Assembly (NCBI GenBank): GCA_035048495.1
Contig: CM068553.1
Coordinates: 875,259-939,258 of the forward strand
From: Euptelea pleiosperma
Taxonomy: Eukaryota; Streptophyta; Magnoliopsida; Ranunculales; Eupteleaceae
Direction of reading: 5' to 3'
DNA: 64,000 nucleotides
The translations under genes and the position numbers were made by a program. How positions within the stretch are numbered: the first letter of the stretch is position 1; the number at the start of each line of letters is the position of its first letter. Below, one piece after another: positions 21,952 to 32,599 of this stretch. The notes below the pieces were generated by a model. That model saw only the letters and a program-made list of their open reading frames with translations, did not search any database and had not been told where the DNA came from.

Positions 21952-23750
21952 TTAAGCTGATGAACTCTGTTCGGTGGTAGTTCCTGCTTGTGAAGCACTG
22001 GATCCTGTTCCTGCCACCACCCCGGCTGTACTCATCACACCTGTTGCATTTTGCCATTTGACTATTATTATCGAATCTAATGTGCTCCAATGGAAGGATC
22101 AAACAACAAAACTTTCATTGAATTGAATTGAATTGAATTCGAACCAGTGGTGGTCGAGGTTGTCGAGGCAACCGAATTAGGTAGCGATAGGATCCCAGCT
22201 GCGCTGTAATGCTGTGGCATATACGGGTATTGTATCATTTGGGGATACTGAACTCCAAAACCCTGTGCTTGGCTACTCTGCGCATATTGAGCATAGAATG
22301 GATAGAAATTAGGAAAAATTCCCGGCGGCGTTGACGCTGCTGCTGTTGTGTAGTAAGGTGAATACTGTTGCCCTCCATATACACTGTAATAATTCTGCAA
22401 CAATGCCATCGATTTTCAATTCAAGCATCTGTGTGTGTTATTGTTAATAATCTTAAGGGCGTGTTTAATTGCCCAGAAAATTTTCCCGAGAAAATACATT
22501 TGGGAAATGCCTGAAATGGCTGATTGAGTTCAACTGAGAACACATATTTCAATCATGTGAGAAAATAAAGACATATTTTCAAGTGGAAATGAATTCTCAC
22601 CTATCTGGATGGGAAATGAATTCCAGGCGTAGTAGGGAAAATTATCCAGATTTAAATGGCTTGGTAGGGAAGATTATACAGATTTAAAATGGCTATCTAA
22701 CAATGGACAGTTGTGCTTTTCCAAGTAAATTCCAATCTTCCCACTTGGCAATCAAACACGCCCCAAGTGAATTGGCTTAAAATGAGATAGGGGAATAAAA
22801 ATAAAAATAAAACTAACCATGGGATACATATTTTCCTGTGAGTATCCAGAGTACCTGAAGGATAAAAGGAGAAGAGATAATGAAATACAGAAACAAAACC
22901 ACAAGAAAAACAGATTATAGCTCTTTAGTTTTTCTTCTTATTTACCCATAAGCTGAATAAGGATATGCGAATTGAGCAGGTTGATGGAAGTACGTCGAGG
23001 ATGATCCTTGATAGGCAGGTGGAGCCGAGGATCCGGGTGCAGTTCTGAACCTCCCCGTACCTGCAAGTCCATCCCAAAAATGGGAAAACAAATATATGAA
23101 GATAAACATTTAATACCATTTGTTCCTCATTTTGAGATTATTATATCAGATCATCATTTAATGGATAAGAGATGGGAGATTGAGATGGGTCATAGGTCAC
23201 ATAAATTTTCCAAAACAATGAAGAAATTAAGTGTTGAATACCCATTAGGAGACTCCAGGTGGGGTTATCTGCTGAAATTTGATTAAAACTGGAAGAAGAA
23301 AAAAAAAAGAAGAAGAAGAAGAGACGAACCGTGTTGAGGAGTAGATGGGCGAGTCCTATGTGCACCAAGAGATGCAAGATTGCAGTTTGCTCTTCTTCCA
23401 TCAATCACAGGTGATGGATCCTGACATGCTCTCATTGCTGCATCTGGATCCTTAAATGTCACCTAAGAAATCAAGAACCCATCTTAGTAAATCTCAAAAA
23501 AAGAAAAGAAAAAAAAAATTACATTAGACAGAAGAGGGCTTACAAAACCATATCCCTTAGATCTTCCAGTATTCTTATCGGTGATCACCACCGCTTCTTG
23601 GATCTCCCCAAACTGCTCAAAATAACGCCTCATAGTTTCTCTCTGAGTCTCCCAAGCCAACCCTCCCACAAAGATCTTGGTATACGTTGTGTCACCAAAC
23701 TGCCCAGCATTGTTTCCTCCCACCATCTGAAATTGCCTTTGTTGAGACAT
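21952..23750 (-). CDS. Single-RRM RNA-binding protein with Tyr/Ala/Ser-rich tail
   Basis: Six exons on the minus strand: 23544-23750, 23330-23462, 22946-23060, 22818-22854, 22145-22394, 21952-22040, giving about 276 residues. One RRM covers residues about 24-100: RNP2 is IFVGGL (26-31) and RNP1 is KGYGFVTF (65-72), the latter split by intron 1. The conserved segment [12 protein letters not shown] follows, typical of plant ARP1/RBM24/38-like single-RRM proteins. The remainder is low-complexity and rich in Tyr, Pro, Ala, Gln and Ser ([25 protein letters not shown]). Role inferred from the family: mRNA binding and processing. Start chosen at MSQQRQF because the upstream in-frame extension is untranslated-like. 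The last junction is the least certain: without it the protein ends 24 codons further at a stop at 22077-22079. Two donors are the unusual G^GTTCG. Confidence 0.87.
22456..22764. mobile_element. hAT-like MITE in an RRM-gene intron
   Basis: The ends AGGGCGTGTTTAATTGCC and GGCAATCAAACACGCCCC are near-perfect inverted copies, the type common among plant hAT MITEs. It lies wholly within the intron between exons 5 and 4. A clear 8-bp target duplication was not found. Confidence 0.75.
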
Positions 23751-24710
23751 GAAGAAGATGAAGAAGAGAAATACAACACAGAAGACAGAACAAAACCAAA
23801 ACAACTGCTACAACAACAACAACAACCCAGAAAACCCAGAAGACAGATAGAGAGAAAAAGTCAGAAAAGAGATACAAATCAATCAATCAAGGCCAACAAG
23901 AAGATCACTCATCAACACCACCACCACCACTTGCTCTTCTTGTTCTACTACTTGTTCTTCTTTCTTCTTCTACTTTTCCACACCCACAACACCTCAGATT
24001 CCTCAACAACGATACCCGTAACGAGAAAATCATTACTGGGTGAGGGTGGAAAGAGGAAGAAGAAATACAAAAGCTACCCCCAACAAGTATAAATATTAAA
24101 AAAAAAAATAAAGGATTTAGAGAGAGAAAGAAAAAAAAGACAAAAAGCTGCAGTGGGCTCCGCCAGAAATGGTCCAATGAAAAATTAAGACGGTTTTTAT
24201 CTGCACTTTCTATCTACACTTATATTGCCTCTGCTTATATCCTGCTTCGCTGTATTCAACCTTCCTCTTTCCTTTCTCTCTCTAGAAGAATAATTATTAT
24301 TTTTTTTGTATTTTATTATTATCTGGGCGTTGTTTTATCTTATGACATTTGTGAGATACAGGTTTATACCTTGACCGTCTCTTTCTCTTTATTCAATTCA
24401 AATCCCTCTGCACCTGCAGCGTTCCTATAACTTATTGTAACGGAAATTTGCAGGCAAGAGAGGTTGAGGGTGGGAGTGGGAGTGGGAGTGGGACTAATCC
24501 AAATCCAACCTCTCTCTCTCTCTCTCTCTATCTCTTGGGTTTCTGTATGAAAATTCTCTTTTTTTTTTTTTTTTTTGAGAATTATGAAAAAATATAATTA
24601 ATTAAAAATAAATTTGAACCGTCGAAAATTATAATTATATATATATATATATATTTGGGAAGAGTAACTAAGATTAATAAAAAGAAAAAGAGAAAAAAAA
24701 AAAGAGCGTA
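23751..24710 (-). promoter_or_regulatory. Leader and promoter region of the RRM gene
   Basis: Immediately upstream of the start is an AAC/GAA-rich strand (a TTG/TTC-rich leader on the minus strand), then poly(A/T) tracts, a (CT)n run near 24510-24530 and a (TA)n run near 24637-24652. Several ORFs in this stretch are low-complexity translations of these tracts. No TATA box was assigned with confidence. Confidence 0.4.
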
Positions 24711-25044
24711 TGAAGCGGCGTCTTTCGTGCTTATTTAGGTTTGCGGGGGCGTTAGCCAATCAGCTCCACCAGATTATTAAAACCCTGAAACAGAATCATG
24801 ACTGTCGCTACCACACAACGGGTTGGACTGTTGAGAGATCGGTCAAACCTGACTTTCTCTCTCTTTCTCTGCCTTACCTTTTCTTTTCTCTTTCTCTTGT
24901 TTCTTCACCTCCCTTTGTCGGCTCTCGTGGCGGCTACTTCGCCGCTCTCTTTGCTTTTTGAGAAAGGGTCTTGTTAACTTCCACCTGATAGGTGATACAA
25001 GCTTAACCTTCACCCCACCAAGAATCCCCCCCCCCACCCCCCCA

Positions 25045-25076
<32 letters not shown>

Positions 25077-25984
25077 ACTTGATACTAACAATGGCTACTA
25101 GGCTATTGGTATGGTTAAGGCTGTGGTGTTCTCTTAGCAATTGAGAGAAGAGTTTAGTTGGAGGCTATTTATAAATTTTTTTTTTAGAAAAATAGCATTG
25201 GATATTTAGGTTCGACGCGCTTATCATCTGTCATTTGCTATTTTAAACCTCGAATTTCTTTTTAACAATAATATGGACTTCATTAAATATGAGTGCTAAT
25301 TTGCGGTATAATATCTGTAGAAATTAAAGAGTACTCTTTAATCTTCTAGGGAAGATAACAACGGTTTTTTTCAGACAAATGACAATGCTAGGTGATCTGT
25401 AACGGGGAGGAAGCGGGGTTGAAATCTAGTATGAATGAGTGAGACAAATGAGTTTCCTAAAGAGCATCAAGAGGAAACTATGAGATAAAATTTGAAATTT
25501 CTTCCTCACACTGTAGTGTAGTAATTTAAGCAAAAATTATCTAAACTTGGAATAAAAATTTATTAATTTTCGATATCCCCAGAAAGGTTTTATATAGAAC
25601 CAATTGATAGATTTATAAAGGGCATCAACTTGTAGCTCAATTGGATAGCGTTTGTAGCCTTAATCTTGTGGTTGAGGCTAGTGGTGGATGAGCTAGGATT
25701 TTCTTGAAGGGTGGTTACTGATGAACCCATCAGGTGTTCCGATTAAATGCCCACCTATTATCGGGCAAAAGTGTAGTAATACAAATTGACTAACAGGTTC
25801 AGGGTGGTCAGAGCTATCTATTGTAACCCTAATTCCGCCACTGGTTGCTGGTGCAGTTCTAGATTAATTATTACAAATGAGAATAAAGAATAATTTCTTA
25901 CGAAAATTTTATTTATTAATTTTAATTACTAAGTTCGGCATGTATTGCTTACTGACTTCACTAATAACGATCAAATTTAGAAAT
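24711..25984. other. Intergenic with C-rich and CT microsatellites
   Basis: A run of C broken by single A (about 25026-25053) passes straight into (CT)n up to about 25077. An element with CTAGTGGTGGATGAGCTAGG and an inverted TTCCGCCACTGG end lies at about 25678-25849. TAGCTCAATTGGATAGCG near 25632 resembles a tRNA A box, but no B box or cloverleaf follows. No supported gene. Confidence 0.45.
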
Positions 25985-26690
25985 TAACTATTAAAATTTA
26001 CGAAAAATTGCATAAAAGAAAACAAACTTTCATTTATTTACAAAAAAGAATACAACTTTTCGCAAATCCCAAAAAAGAAAACGAAACGCCCTTTCATCTG
26101 CTGTCAGTCCAATCAGTCGCCGACTGACTAACGAATGACTGATGGCTGACACGTCTGACAAACGCCCTTTTAAAGGGCGTTTATTCCTGAGAAATTTTAA
26201 AAAACGTCCCATAATTCCTCAACTTCTAAACCAATCTACGAATATCGGAATGATCTGAATTTTTGTGAGGATGATCTCCTCACCGTAGAGATCATCCTCA
26301 CCAAAAATCACATCCTCACCAAAAATCAGCCATTGATTCATCTTCTGGGTACGCCAAAATGGGCGTATTAAAAAATGCCTCAGTAAAAAACGCCCTTTAA
26401 AAGGGCGTTTTCTACTGACACACGCCCATTTGACAGATTGTCAGAGATCTGACAGATGTTTTTTAAAAAGGCGTCTATTACTGAAAAACGCCCTTTAAAA
26501 TGACGTTTTTTACTGACAAACGCCCTTTAAAAGGGCGTTTTTTGATAAACATGTGCCACGTAATGAAACGCCCTTTGAAAGGGCGTTTCGTTTTCTTTTT
26601 TGGGATTTGCAAAAAGTTGTATTCCTTTTTGTAAATAGATTAAAGTTTATTTTCTTTTTAGAAATTTTCCGTAAAATTTAATTAAATTTC
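25985..26690. mobile_element. MITE with ~100-bp inverted ends and AAACGCCC repeats
   Basis: The left arm (AAAATTTACG...ACAACTTTTCGCAAATCCC) and right arm (GGGATTTGCAAAAAGTTGT...CGTAAAATTT) are inverted copies over about 100 bp. Between them AAACGCCC-TTTAAA-GGGCGTTT palindromes recur at least six times (around 26160, 26395, 26485, 26515, 26570). Part of a second foldback family (GAGGATGATCTCCTCACC, 26275-26340) is embedded, as also at 40.92-41.18 kb. No target duplication could be fixed. Non-coding. Confidence 0.8.
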
Positions 26691-27500
26691 TTTTTTTTCC
26701 AAGTCCCAATTTCATAAAAACTATAGTGAATTATGTCGATCTGACAAGCTACTAACTAGGATCAATGGCAACATTTTTTTGCGTGATGTGACTTCATGAT
26801 GCATGAAGCTTTTATGGTGTAAGAGAAGGAAAAACAAGAAAATAGCAAAAAAACTCATAAATAAGTCGTTCGCAAAAGAGAATTATTATATCATCCACAT
26901 AATTGATTGATAGTGTGCGTGTGGGTGAGCGTGCGCCCGTGCATATGCTACACATTTGCGTTTAGCACACTGTTCCTAGTGAGGGTCCTATTGGGATTTG
27001 GAATATAAGTGTTAATTATAAATAAATAAAGAAAAATAAATAATCAAAATAAGCAAAAAAAAAAAAAAAATCTTTGTTCGCTATTTAAATAGAAAAGTGG
27101 CTGGCTAGCTTGGCTTGATAAGCCGAGCGAGCAAAGGGAGTGGAATGTCCAAGAAAAGAAACATGAGAAAATGTAGATTCCGTCGTACTATCCACATGAA
27201 GGCTGCAAAACAGGCAGGCAAGTCAGAGGCAGCACATGCGATGAGAAGAGTTAGCGAGGAGAGAGAGAGAGGAGAGATGAAATTGACTCTCTCTCCCTCT
27301 CTAAATCTTTGACGACCGGCATCCGTCGTCAACGTTGATGACGGACCAAACATCCATATGGTAAGTGGTCTCTGAGAGTGTGCCATATGGCTCATACTGG
27401 GATCCGCACTCAACAATTATTTATAATTTTATACCTCCCTTTCTCTCTCTCTCTCTCTAGACGAGAAATTTTTTGATCAGCATCATCTTTATCCAGCGTT
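26691..27500. other. Intergenic with half of a subfamily A foldback
   Basis: At about 27312-27420 is a right half of a subfamily A foldback element, with CAACGTTGATGACGGAC, CAAACATCCATATGGTAAG and GTGTGCCATATGGCTCATA; its G-box has mutated to CCATATGG. (GA)n and (CT)n runs lie at 27255 and 27445. A 65-codon ORF (27115-27312) has no recognisable similarity. Confidence 0.45.
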
Positions 27501-27507
27501 CTACCAC

Positions 27508-27604
27508 CTATAGTTAAGTGCCACCTGTCCTGGGTTAAGATGGCCCATTAACCGTTAAGATAAAGACCAGCTTAGCCCCAGGACAGGTGGCCCTTAACTA
27601 TAAG
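27508..27604. repeat. Short inverted repeat (about 26-bp arms)
   Basis: TATAGTTAAGTGCCACCTGT at the left and ACAGGTGGCCCTTAACTATA at the right are inverted copies with one or two differences, around a spacer containing CCATTAACCGTTAAG. It may be a tiny MITE; no target duplication was seen. Confidence 0.6.
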
Positions 27605-28160
27605 AGGGAGGATGCAGGAACAAAAATTTTCTACTCATCCCTACGTCCCACGTGGCCAGCTTGTTAAAATAGATGGTGGGGGCAAAGCCAGCTAAGTCAG
27701 CAGGGCTTCCTCTACCCTTCCTCTTCCAAATAATTACGAAGCTATCCACAGCTGTGCTACTGCTACCTCTGTTATCTTTGTTATATAAAGGCGTCATGAC
27801 ACGTTGACACTTGAAGACCTGTGTTTCAGTAGACCTCCATACCCTTCTGGCTATAAATTTGACTTTTTTCTGAAAAGTTTTGCTCACGCAGTGCTTGACC
27901 CAAAAGGAGTCAAGTGATGAGTTGGAGCTTTCAAAAAGTACTGGCCATAACTTCCCACGAATTGCCTACATCTAGGTCGAGGTTGTGAATGTCGGCTTCG
28001 ATGGTCTTTTGCAACAAATATATTTTAATTCAAAATTACGTAAAATTAGATTAGTATTTCTAATCTTCGTAAGATTATATTTAATATACTTTTTTTTGGT
28101 GAATTGAGGTGCATAGACATTGGTGTACCTTAATTGCATGGGAGTGATATATTAGTGTAA

Positions 28161-28612
28161 TCTATATAGCAAAACAGGGAAGTTATCGCCCCCTCTTATC
28201 CGGCTTCATAAAAGAAGGCCGAGATCTTATCCCCCAATTGGATGGTGGGTCTCAGCCACTCACACCCGATTATGGCAAATGCTTTGTCAGGGAGTACCGG
28301 GGGCACGGGCCACCCACTAGTCAACATAACAAGGGAGCTCATTGTCTCCCCTCTTATCCCCCAACTGAACGATGGATCTCAGCCACTTACATCCGATTTT
28401 GGCAAATTAATGCTTTGTTGGGGAGTGCTGTGGGCACGTGCCACCCACTAGTCTATATAACAAGGGAGTTTAGTTGTCTCCCCTTCTTATCAGCTTCAAC
28501 AAAGAAGGGCCGAGATCTTATCCCCTAACTAGACGGTGGATCTTAGCCATTCACACTCGATCTTGGCAAATGATTTGTCGGGGAGTGTAGTGGGGCACGG
28601 ACCACCCACTAG
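28161..28612 (+). mobile_element. Array of three Helitron-like monomers
   Basis: Three monomers joined head to tail: 28161-28320, 28321-28451 and 28452-28612. Each begins TC (TCTATATAGC, TCAACATAAC, TCTATATAAC) and ends CACCCACTAG. About 14 nt before each 3' end sits GGGCAC or GGCAC, paired in the better copies with an upstream GTGCC as a short hairpin. The host bases are A before the first TC and T after the last CTAG, the A^T target and 5'-TC/CTRR-3' ends defining Helitrons. No Rep/helicase coding, so non-autonomous. Confidence 0.78.
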
Positions 28613-29033
28613 TTATTAATAAGTGCAGAGGCTTTATATTCCTTTGACGGGTAAGAGAAATAAAAATCTCAGATATGAGTATGAGGAAATCTGTCTTTAA
28701 CTCAAGCCAATTCAAGTTCTCTCTATTAGTGGACATTGGGGTTTAGCTCTAATATGAATACATGTAGGTCCTAGGCACGAAGAGGGTTTTATTTTATATG
28801 ATTTCAGACTCAGAAACCCTAACAAGTGGTAACAAACCTCTAGGTTTCAAACAGTTCTATACTTGTGACAACTTAATATATGAGACAAATATAGGTTGTG
28901 TATTTTAAGAGGATGTTAAACATTTGTGTACGGGTTAGTGTGTGAAAATGTCTTGCTAGACAATAACAACCATCCAATTTGATGAATATAGACGATTAAC
29001 AAACCAAAAAGAAAAGCTTATCTATTATTAGTT

Positions 29034-29248
29034 GGGTCGGGCTCAGGGACCCCGTTTTCTCACCCCTCTCGGGAGTCATGTGCTCGGCCCGTGGGTTCCG
29101 AAATTACAACAGTGGTTGATAGCATTGAGCTGGCATTCACTTTTTTCACTTTTTGCTAGCGCTCAACCACCATTGGATTCGTGAAATCCACGGCGAGCAC
29201 ACGACTCCCGAGAGGGGTCAGAAAAAGGGGGTCCTCAGAGCCTGGGCC
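29034..29248. mobile_element. MITE (family D) with 9-bp target duplication
   Basis: Inverted arms of about 65 bp: GGGTCGGGCTCAGGGACCCC and CCCCTCTCGGGAGTC at the left face GACTCCCGAGAGGGG and GGGGGTCCTCAGAGCC at the right. TTATTAGTT flanks the element at 29025-29033 and 29249-29257, a perfect 9-bp duplication as made by Mutator-type transposases. The core word CAACCACCATTGGATTCG links it to fragments at 3.9, 35.2, 55.4 and 60.0 kb. Confidence 0.87.
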
Positions 29249-29257
29249 TTATTAGTT

Positions 29258-30481
29258 TTACCTACCCTGGTTAATTTGACCTTGTCCATCTCTAAAACTG
29301 TGCTTTGCCCTGGACAACGCATTCAGCCCAATAGGTCTTTGCCATGTGGTGAAAAGGCCTGGTTATTATGCAATTTTTTATTTAAAATATTAAAAAAATA
29401 CACATAAGGAGATGGTTGTGGCGTGGACAAAGGAACAGTCCACGTGGGCTTCTATTAGTTGGATAGTTTGCCATGTCATCCATCCACGATCGTCCAAATA
29501 AAAGGTTTGGGTGGTCTGTGTAGGAAACCTTTTCCAGCTTAGTTGATCACCAACTTTACAAGCTGGCAACTTCAATCTCTTTGTATTGTTTTCTTCTTGG
29601 GATCTTACAAGGTCGTCCAACTATAATGTCTCAAGGTTTCTCAAGTACACGTGGTGCATTTTTATTGGCATTGGACGATTTTTGTGTCCAACCCACGTGT
29701 GAAACTACAATTATCCTTTATTTCTTTCTATTCTATATTTCTATACAGCCGAGCCTGCCCTGCGTTGGGCTTCAATTGGGGCATACGTACAAGCCCGTGG
29801 GTTGGGCTTGATGTTCATATTACGGCCCAATATATAAATATAAGGCCAATTTTAAAATAATCATAAACCTATGCTCAATCCTTGTTAGCAATTTCTCGTT
29901 TTATACACGTTTAATATGTGATTTTCACATAAATTTAGACCCAACTGAAGTCGAAGCCATACCGGCCCGTTAAATACCTATTAAACTTTATGTTAATATA
30001 AGTTTTACAATATCCTATTTAGATTAAAAGGGTATTTTTATCTTTTTATATTTCTTTTCTTAATTAGGGGAGGTTCCTTATTGATTTTAAAGGGTTTATT
30101 ATCTTTTCTATTGGTCTGGTTGCTCTTGTCCCATCTCGAAACCGTCTCAACTTGAAAATGATTTGGTTTGATTCAGTGTTCAGGCCCATTTATTTATGGT
30201 CCAGTCTGGTTTTACCCGGCCTACTTCTTTTGGACCCTAGCCATTGATACCCTAAGGCCCTGTATGGTGACTATGAATGTTTTTCAAGAAAAGGATTTGC
30301 AAGTCAAAAGTTTCTTGACCTAGAAAACTTTTAGGGGCATTTATGGGCAAGTACAGAGCCTACTAGTAATAAAAAGACAGAAAAAATAAAAGCCAATAAG
30401 AAAATATTCTTGAGTACTATTTTGGGATTTTACATGTATTTTTCCCAAGCATTTCTTCGTTTCATTTCCTACTGTTTCCAT
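29258..30481. other. Intergenic, nothing recognised
   Basis: No gene is supported. Short ORFs at 29390-29860 lack recognisable motifs. There are AT-rich stretches from 29870 to 30110. Confidence 0.4.
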
Positions 30482-31065
30482 AAAATTTGGATATTTTTGT
30501 AATACCCCCCTGTGATTCAATTCTAATTAGCAACACCTCCCTGACAAATCAGAAATCTGAAACACCCCTTGACCAGACCAGTGGTTGACTAGGGTTAAGC
30601 GTATTGAGGTTCAACTTTGGTCATGGATGTCCATGACTGTATAAAGTATAAACCACATGTATTTTCCCAAGCATTTCTCTGTTCCGTTTCCCGTTGTTTC
30701 CATAAAATTTTGGACATTTTTGTAACACCCCTTTGTAATTTTATTATCTCGATTGGTGATTTCTAGCCGTTGGATATGAGTACTCTATATTATGCACGAA
30801 TCCACATGAAAACCAACCCATGAAAATGACTCAAATATAATGGTTATAAATCGCGAATCAAGCTGATTTTTGGTATGTAGGTCCACCTAGTGGGGCAGCT
30901 GCCCCCTCCTGGCTCGGCCACTGTCTATGACCAAAGGTGAACCTCAATACGCTAAAGATGGAACGGTCTGGTTAGGGGGGTGTTCCGGACTTTCGATTTG
31001 TTAGGGGGTTTTGCTAATTAAAATTGAATCACAAGGGGGTGTTACAAGAATGTCCTAAAATTTTA
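30482..31065. mobile_element. Foldback element with ~140-bp arms and a nested MITE
   Basis: The left arm begins AAAATTTGGATATTTTTGTA, continues through ACCCCCCTGTGATTCAATT and ends near GAGGTTCAACTTTGGTCATG. The right arm is its inverted copy, starting TATGACCAAAGGTGAACCTC and ending GGTGTTACAAGAATGTCC. Inside, at about 30745-30895, is a partial copy of the main foldback family (TGATTTCTAGCCGTTGGATA ... GCTGATTTTTGGTATGTAGG). Non-coding. Confidence 0.75.
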
Positions 31066-31855
31066 AATGGCGGTTTCCTTTTTCACAATCAAGGTTTTTG
31101 GCATCTATCTTTGATTTCAAAATCGTATGGCCAGTCACTTCAAGCGGGGGGAAGCGGGATTCAAGTGAGAGCGACATCCCATTTGGATTCCACTTCCATG
31201 AAACTAGTAATAAATACGTTTTCAGACTCAAATGTATGCAAACATGGTATCCACCGTTGAATACTCCTTCAAAAACATGTTTTTAATTTATAAAATATTT
31301 TTTTTGAAAATATTGAAATAACACGTTTTTCAATGGACATCCAACAGTACTGACAGTGTTTGAATACTTTTAACTCTGCAAACATATACAGACTAGATTT
31401 GCCCAATTTTCCTCAAGCTCTCCTAAATTACATCGAGGAGGATGGTAAGGATTGTGAGTATTATAGACAGTAAATAGTTTTGTTAGTGTCTAGTAACTAC
31501 CCGTACATGTGGCCCATGGCCCACCACAAGATTAGGGCATCATAACCTTCTGCTGTACGGGGCCCATGGATGGGAATCCTTCATCCATGACACTGACCAC
31601 CCCAGGCATGAGGATTGCTTGGGTGAGACCCACATAGAGATCACGTTAGACAATCCAACCGCCTTGTGAGTTGTTCATACTGTGGTGACCATCCTTGCAA
31701 AAAATCAGTCCATTTTAACATTCATAACCTCATGAAAAATTGACTTTAATTTGAAAAATCCAGACCGTCCAACTAAACTAAACTTTAGGTCAATTTTTTA
31801 TAGGATTGCAACAGTTGGCCAACTGAAGATTCTCTATTGTACACGGACACCCTCA
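31066..31855. other. Intergenic with a dispersed repeat shared with 46.0 kb
   Basis: 31230-31350 (ATGGTATCCACCGTTGAATA ... TTTTTCAATGGACATCC) is repeated at 46143-46252. The rest contains words of the type GACCGTCCAAC and CATTTTAACATTCATAACC, which look like another dispersed repeat. No gene. Confidence 0.5.
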
Positions 31856-31856
31856 A

Positions 31857-32170
31857 AGTACCACGTGACACACTCTTTGGAGTCCACTGAGAGTCACTGA
31901 TCATGATTGTTTGGCACAATCCTTGGTGGACCTACACACCAAAAATCAGCCTGGTTGGTGATTTTAGCCATTAGATTTTAGGTTTTTTTTTTAATCTTGG
32001 GCTTCATGAACAGGCCCTTGAATGGGTCCGCCCATGATGAAAATTACTTTGCTCAAATCCATGGCTAGAAATCCCCAATGAGGCTGATTTTTGGTGTGTA
32101 GGTCCACCAAGGGATGGGACAGACATTCATGGGTTGTGGGCCCTAAAGAGTGTGCCACATGGCATTTTTG
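31857..32170. mobile_element. Foldback MITE, subfamily B
   Basis: ACCACGTGACACACTCTTTG and GATCATGATTGTTTGGCAC at the left face CAGACATTCATGGGTTGTG and AAGAGTGTGCCACATGGC at the right. The mirror core has AAAATCAGCCTGGTTGGTGA against CAATGAGGCTGATTTTTGG. Non-coding. Confidence 0.75.
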
Positions 32171-32599
32171 GGGTATATCGACGTCGGTATACTAGATGGA
32201 CTCTTGGCCAACATGAGAAATTTTCCTTTTTATTGCTACATTTCAAGGTGGGCTATTGTTGGCTAGTATATTCAATGCCATTGATGGGCATTCATTGGGG
32301 CTGGGCTTAGATGTTCTCTTACGCCAAAAATCAGCCCGATTAGAGCTCCCCAAAGAAGTAATACATTTTAAAGACAAAAATGAAAAACAGTATTAAAAAT
32401 GTCTACAAATTAATTGAATGGTTATGATCATCTAATCGAGTCGATTTTAAGCTTGAAAAACTCAAACCTTTGCACATGCCCCATATACTACATTGGGCGA
32501 TTGGTGTTTATGAACCGCAGTTATAATCTCGAACACAGAAGAACGAAACCTATGTATGTTGCCATTTCATTACATGGGCCAGGCTTAGACAATGCTGAG

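Noticed and set aside
23598..24092. 164-codon plus-strand ORF
   Set aside because: Antisense to RRM exon 1 and the leader; low-complexity Lys/His/Leu runs from simple repeats.
25621..25670. tRNA-like TAGCTCAATTGGATAGCG
   Set aside because: Only an A-box-like word; no B box, anticodon arm or acceptor pairing follows, so neither a tRNA nor a convincing SINE.
27115..27312. 65-codon basic ORF (MISRASKGSG...)
   Set aside because: No recognised domain and it ends in a (GA)n/CT tract next to a foldback half copy; likely chance.
28238..28528. 96- and 69-codon ORFs with internally repeated sequence
   Set aside because: They are translations of the Helitron-like monomers; the protein-level repetition merely mirrors the DNA array.
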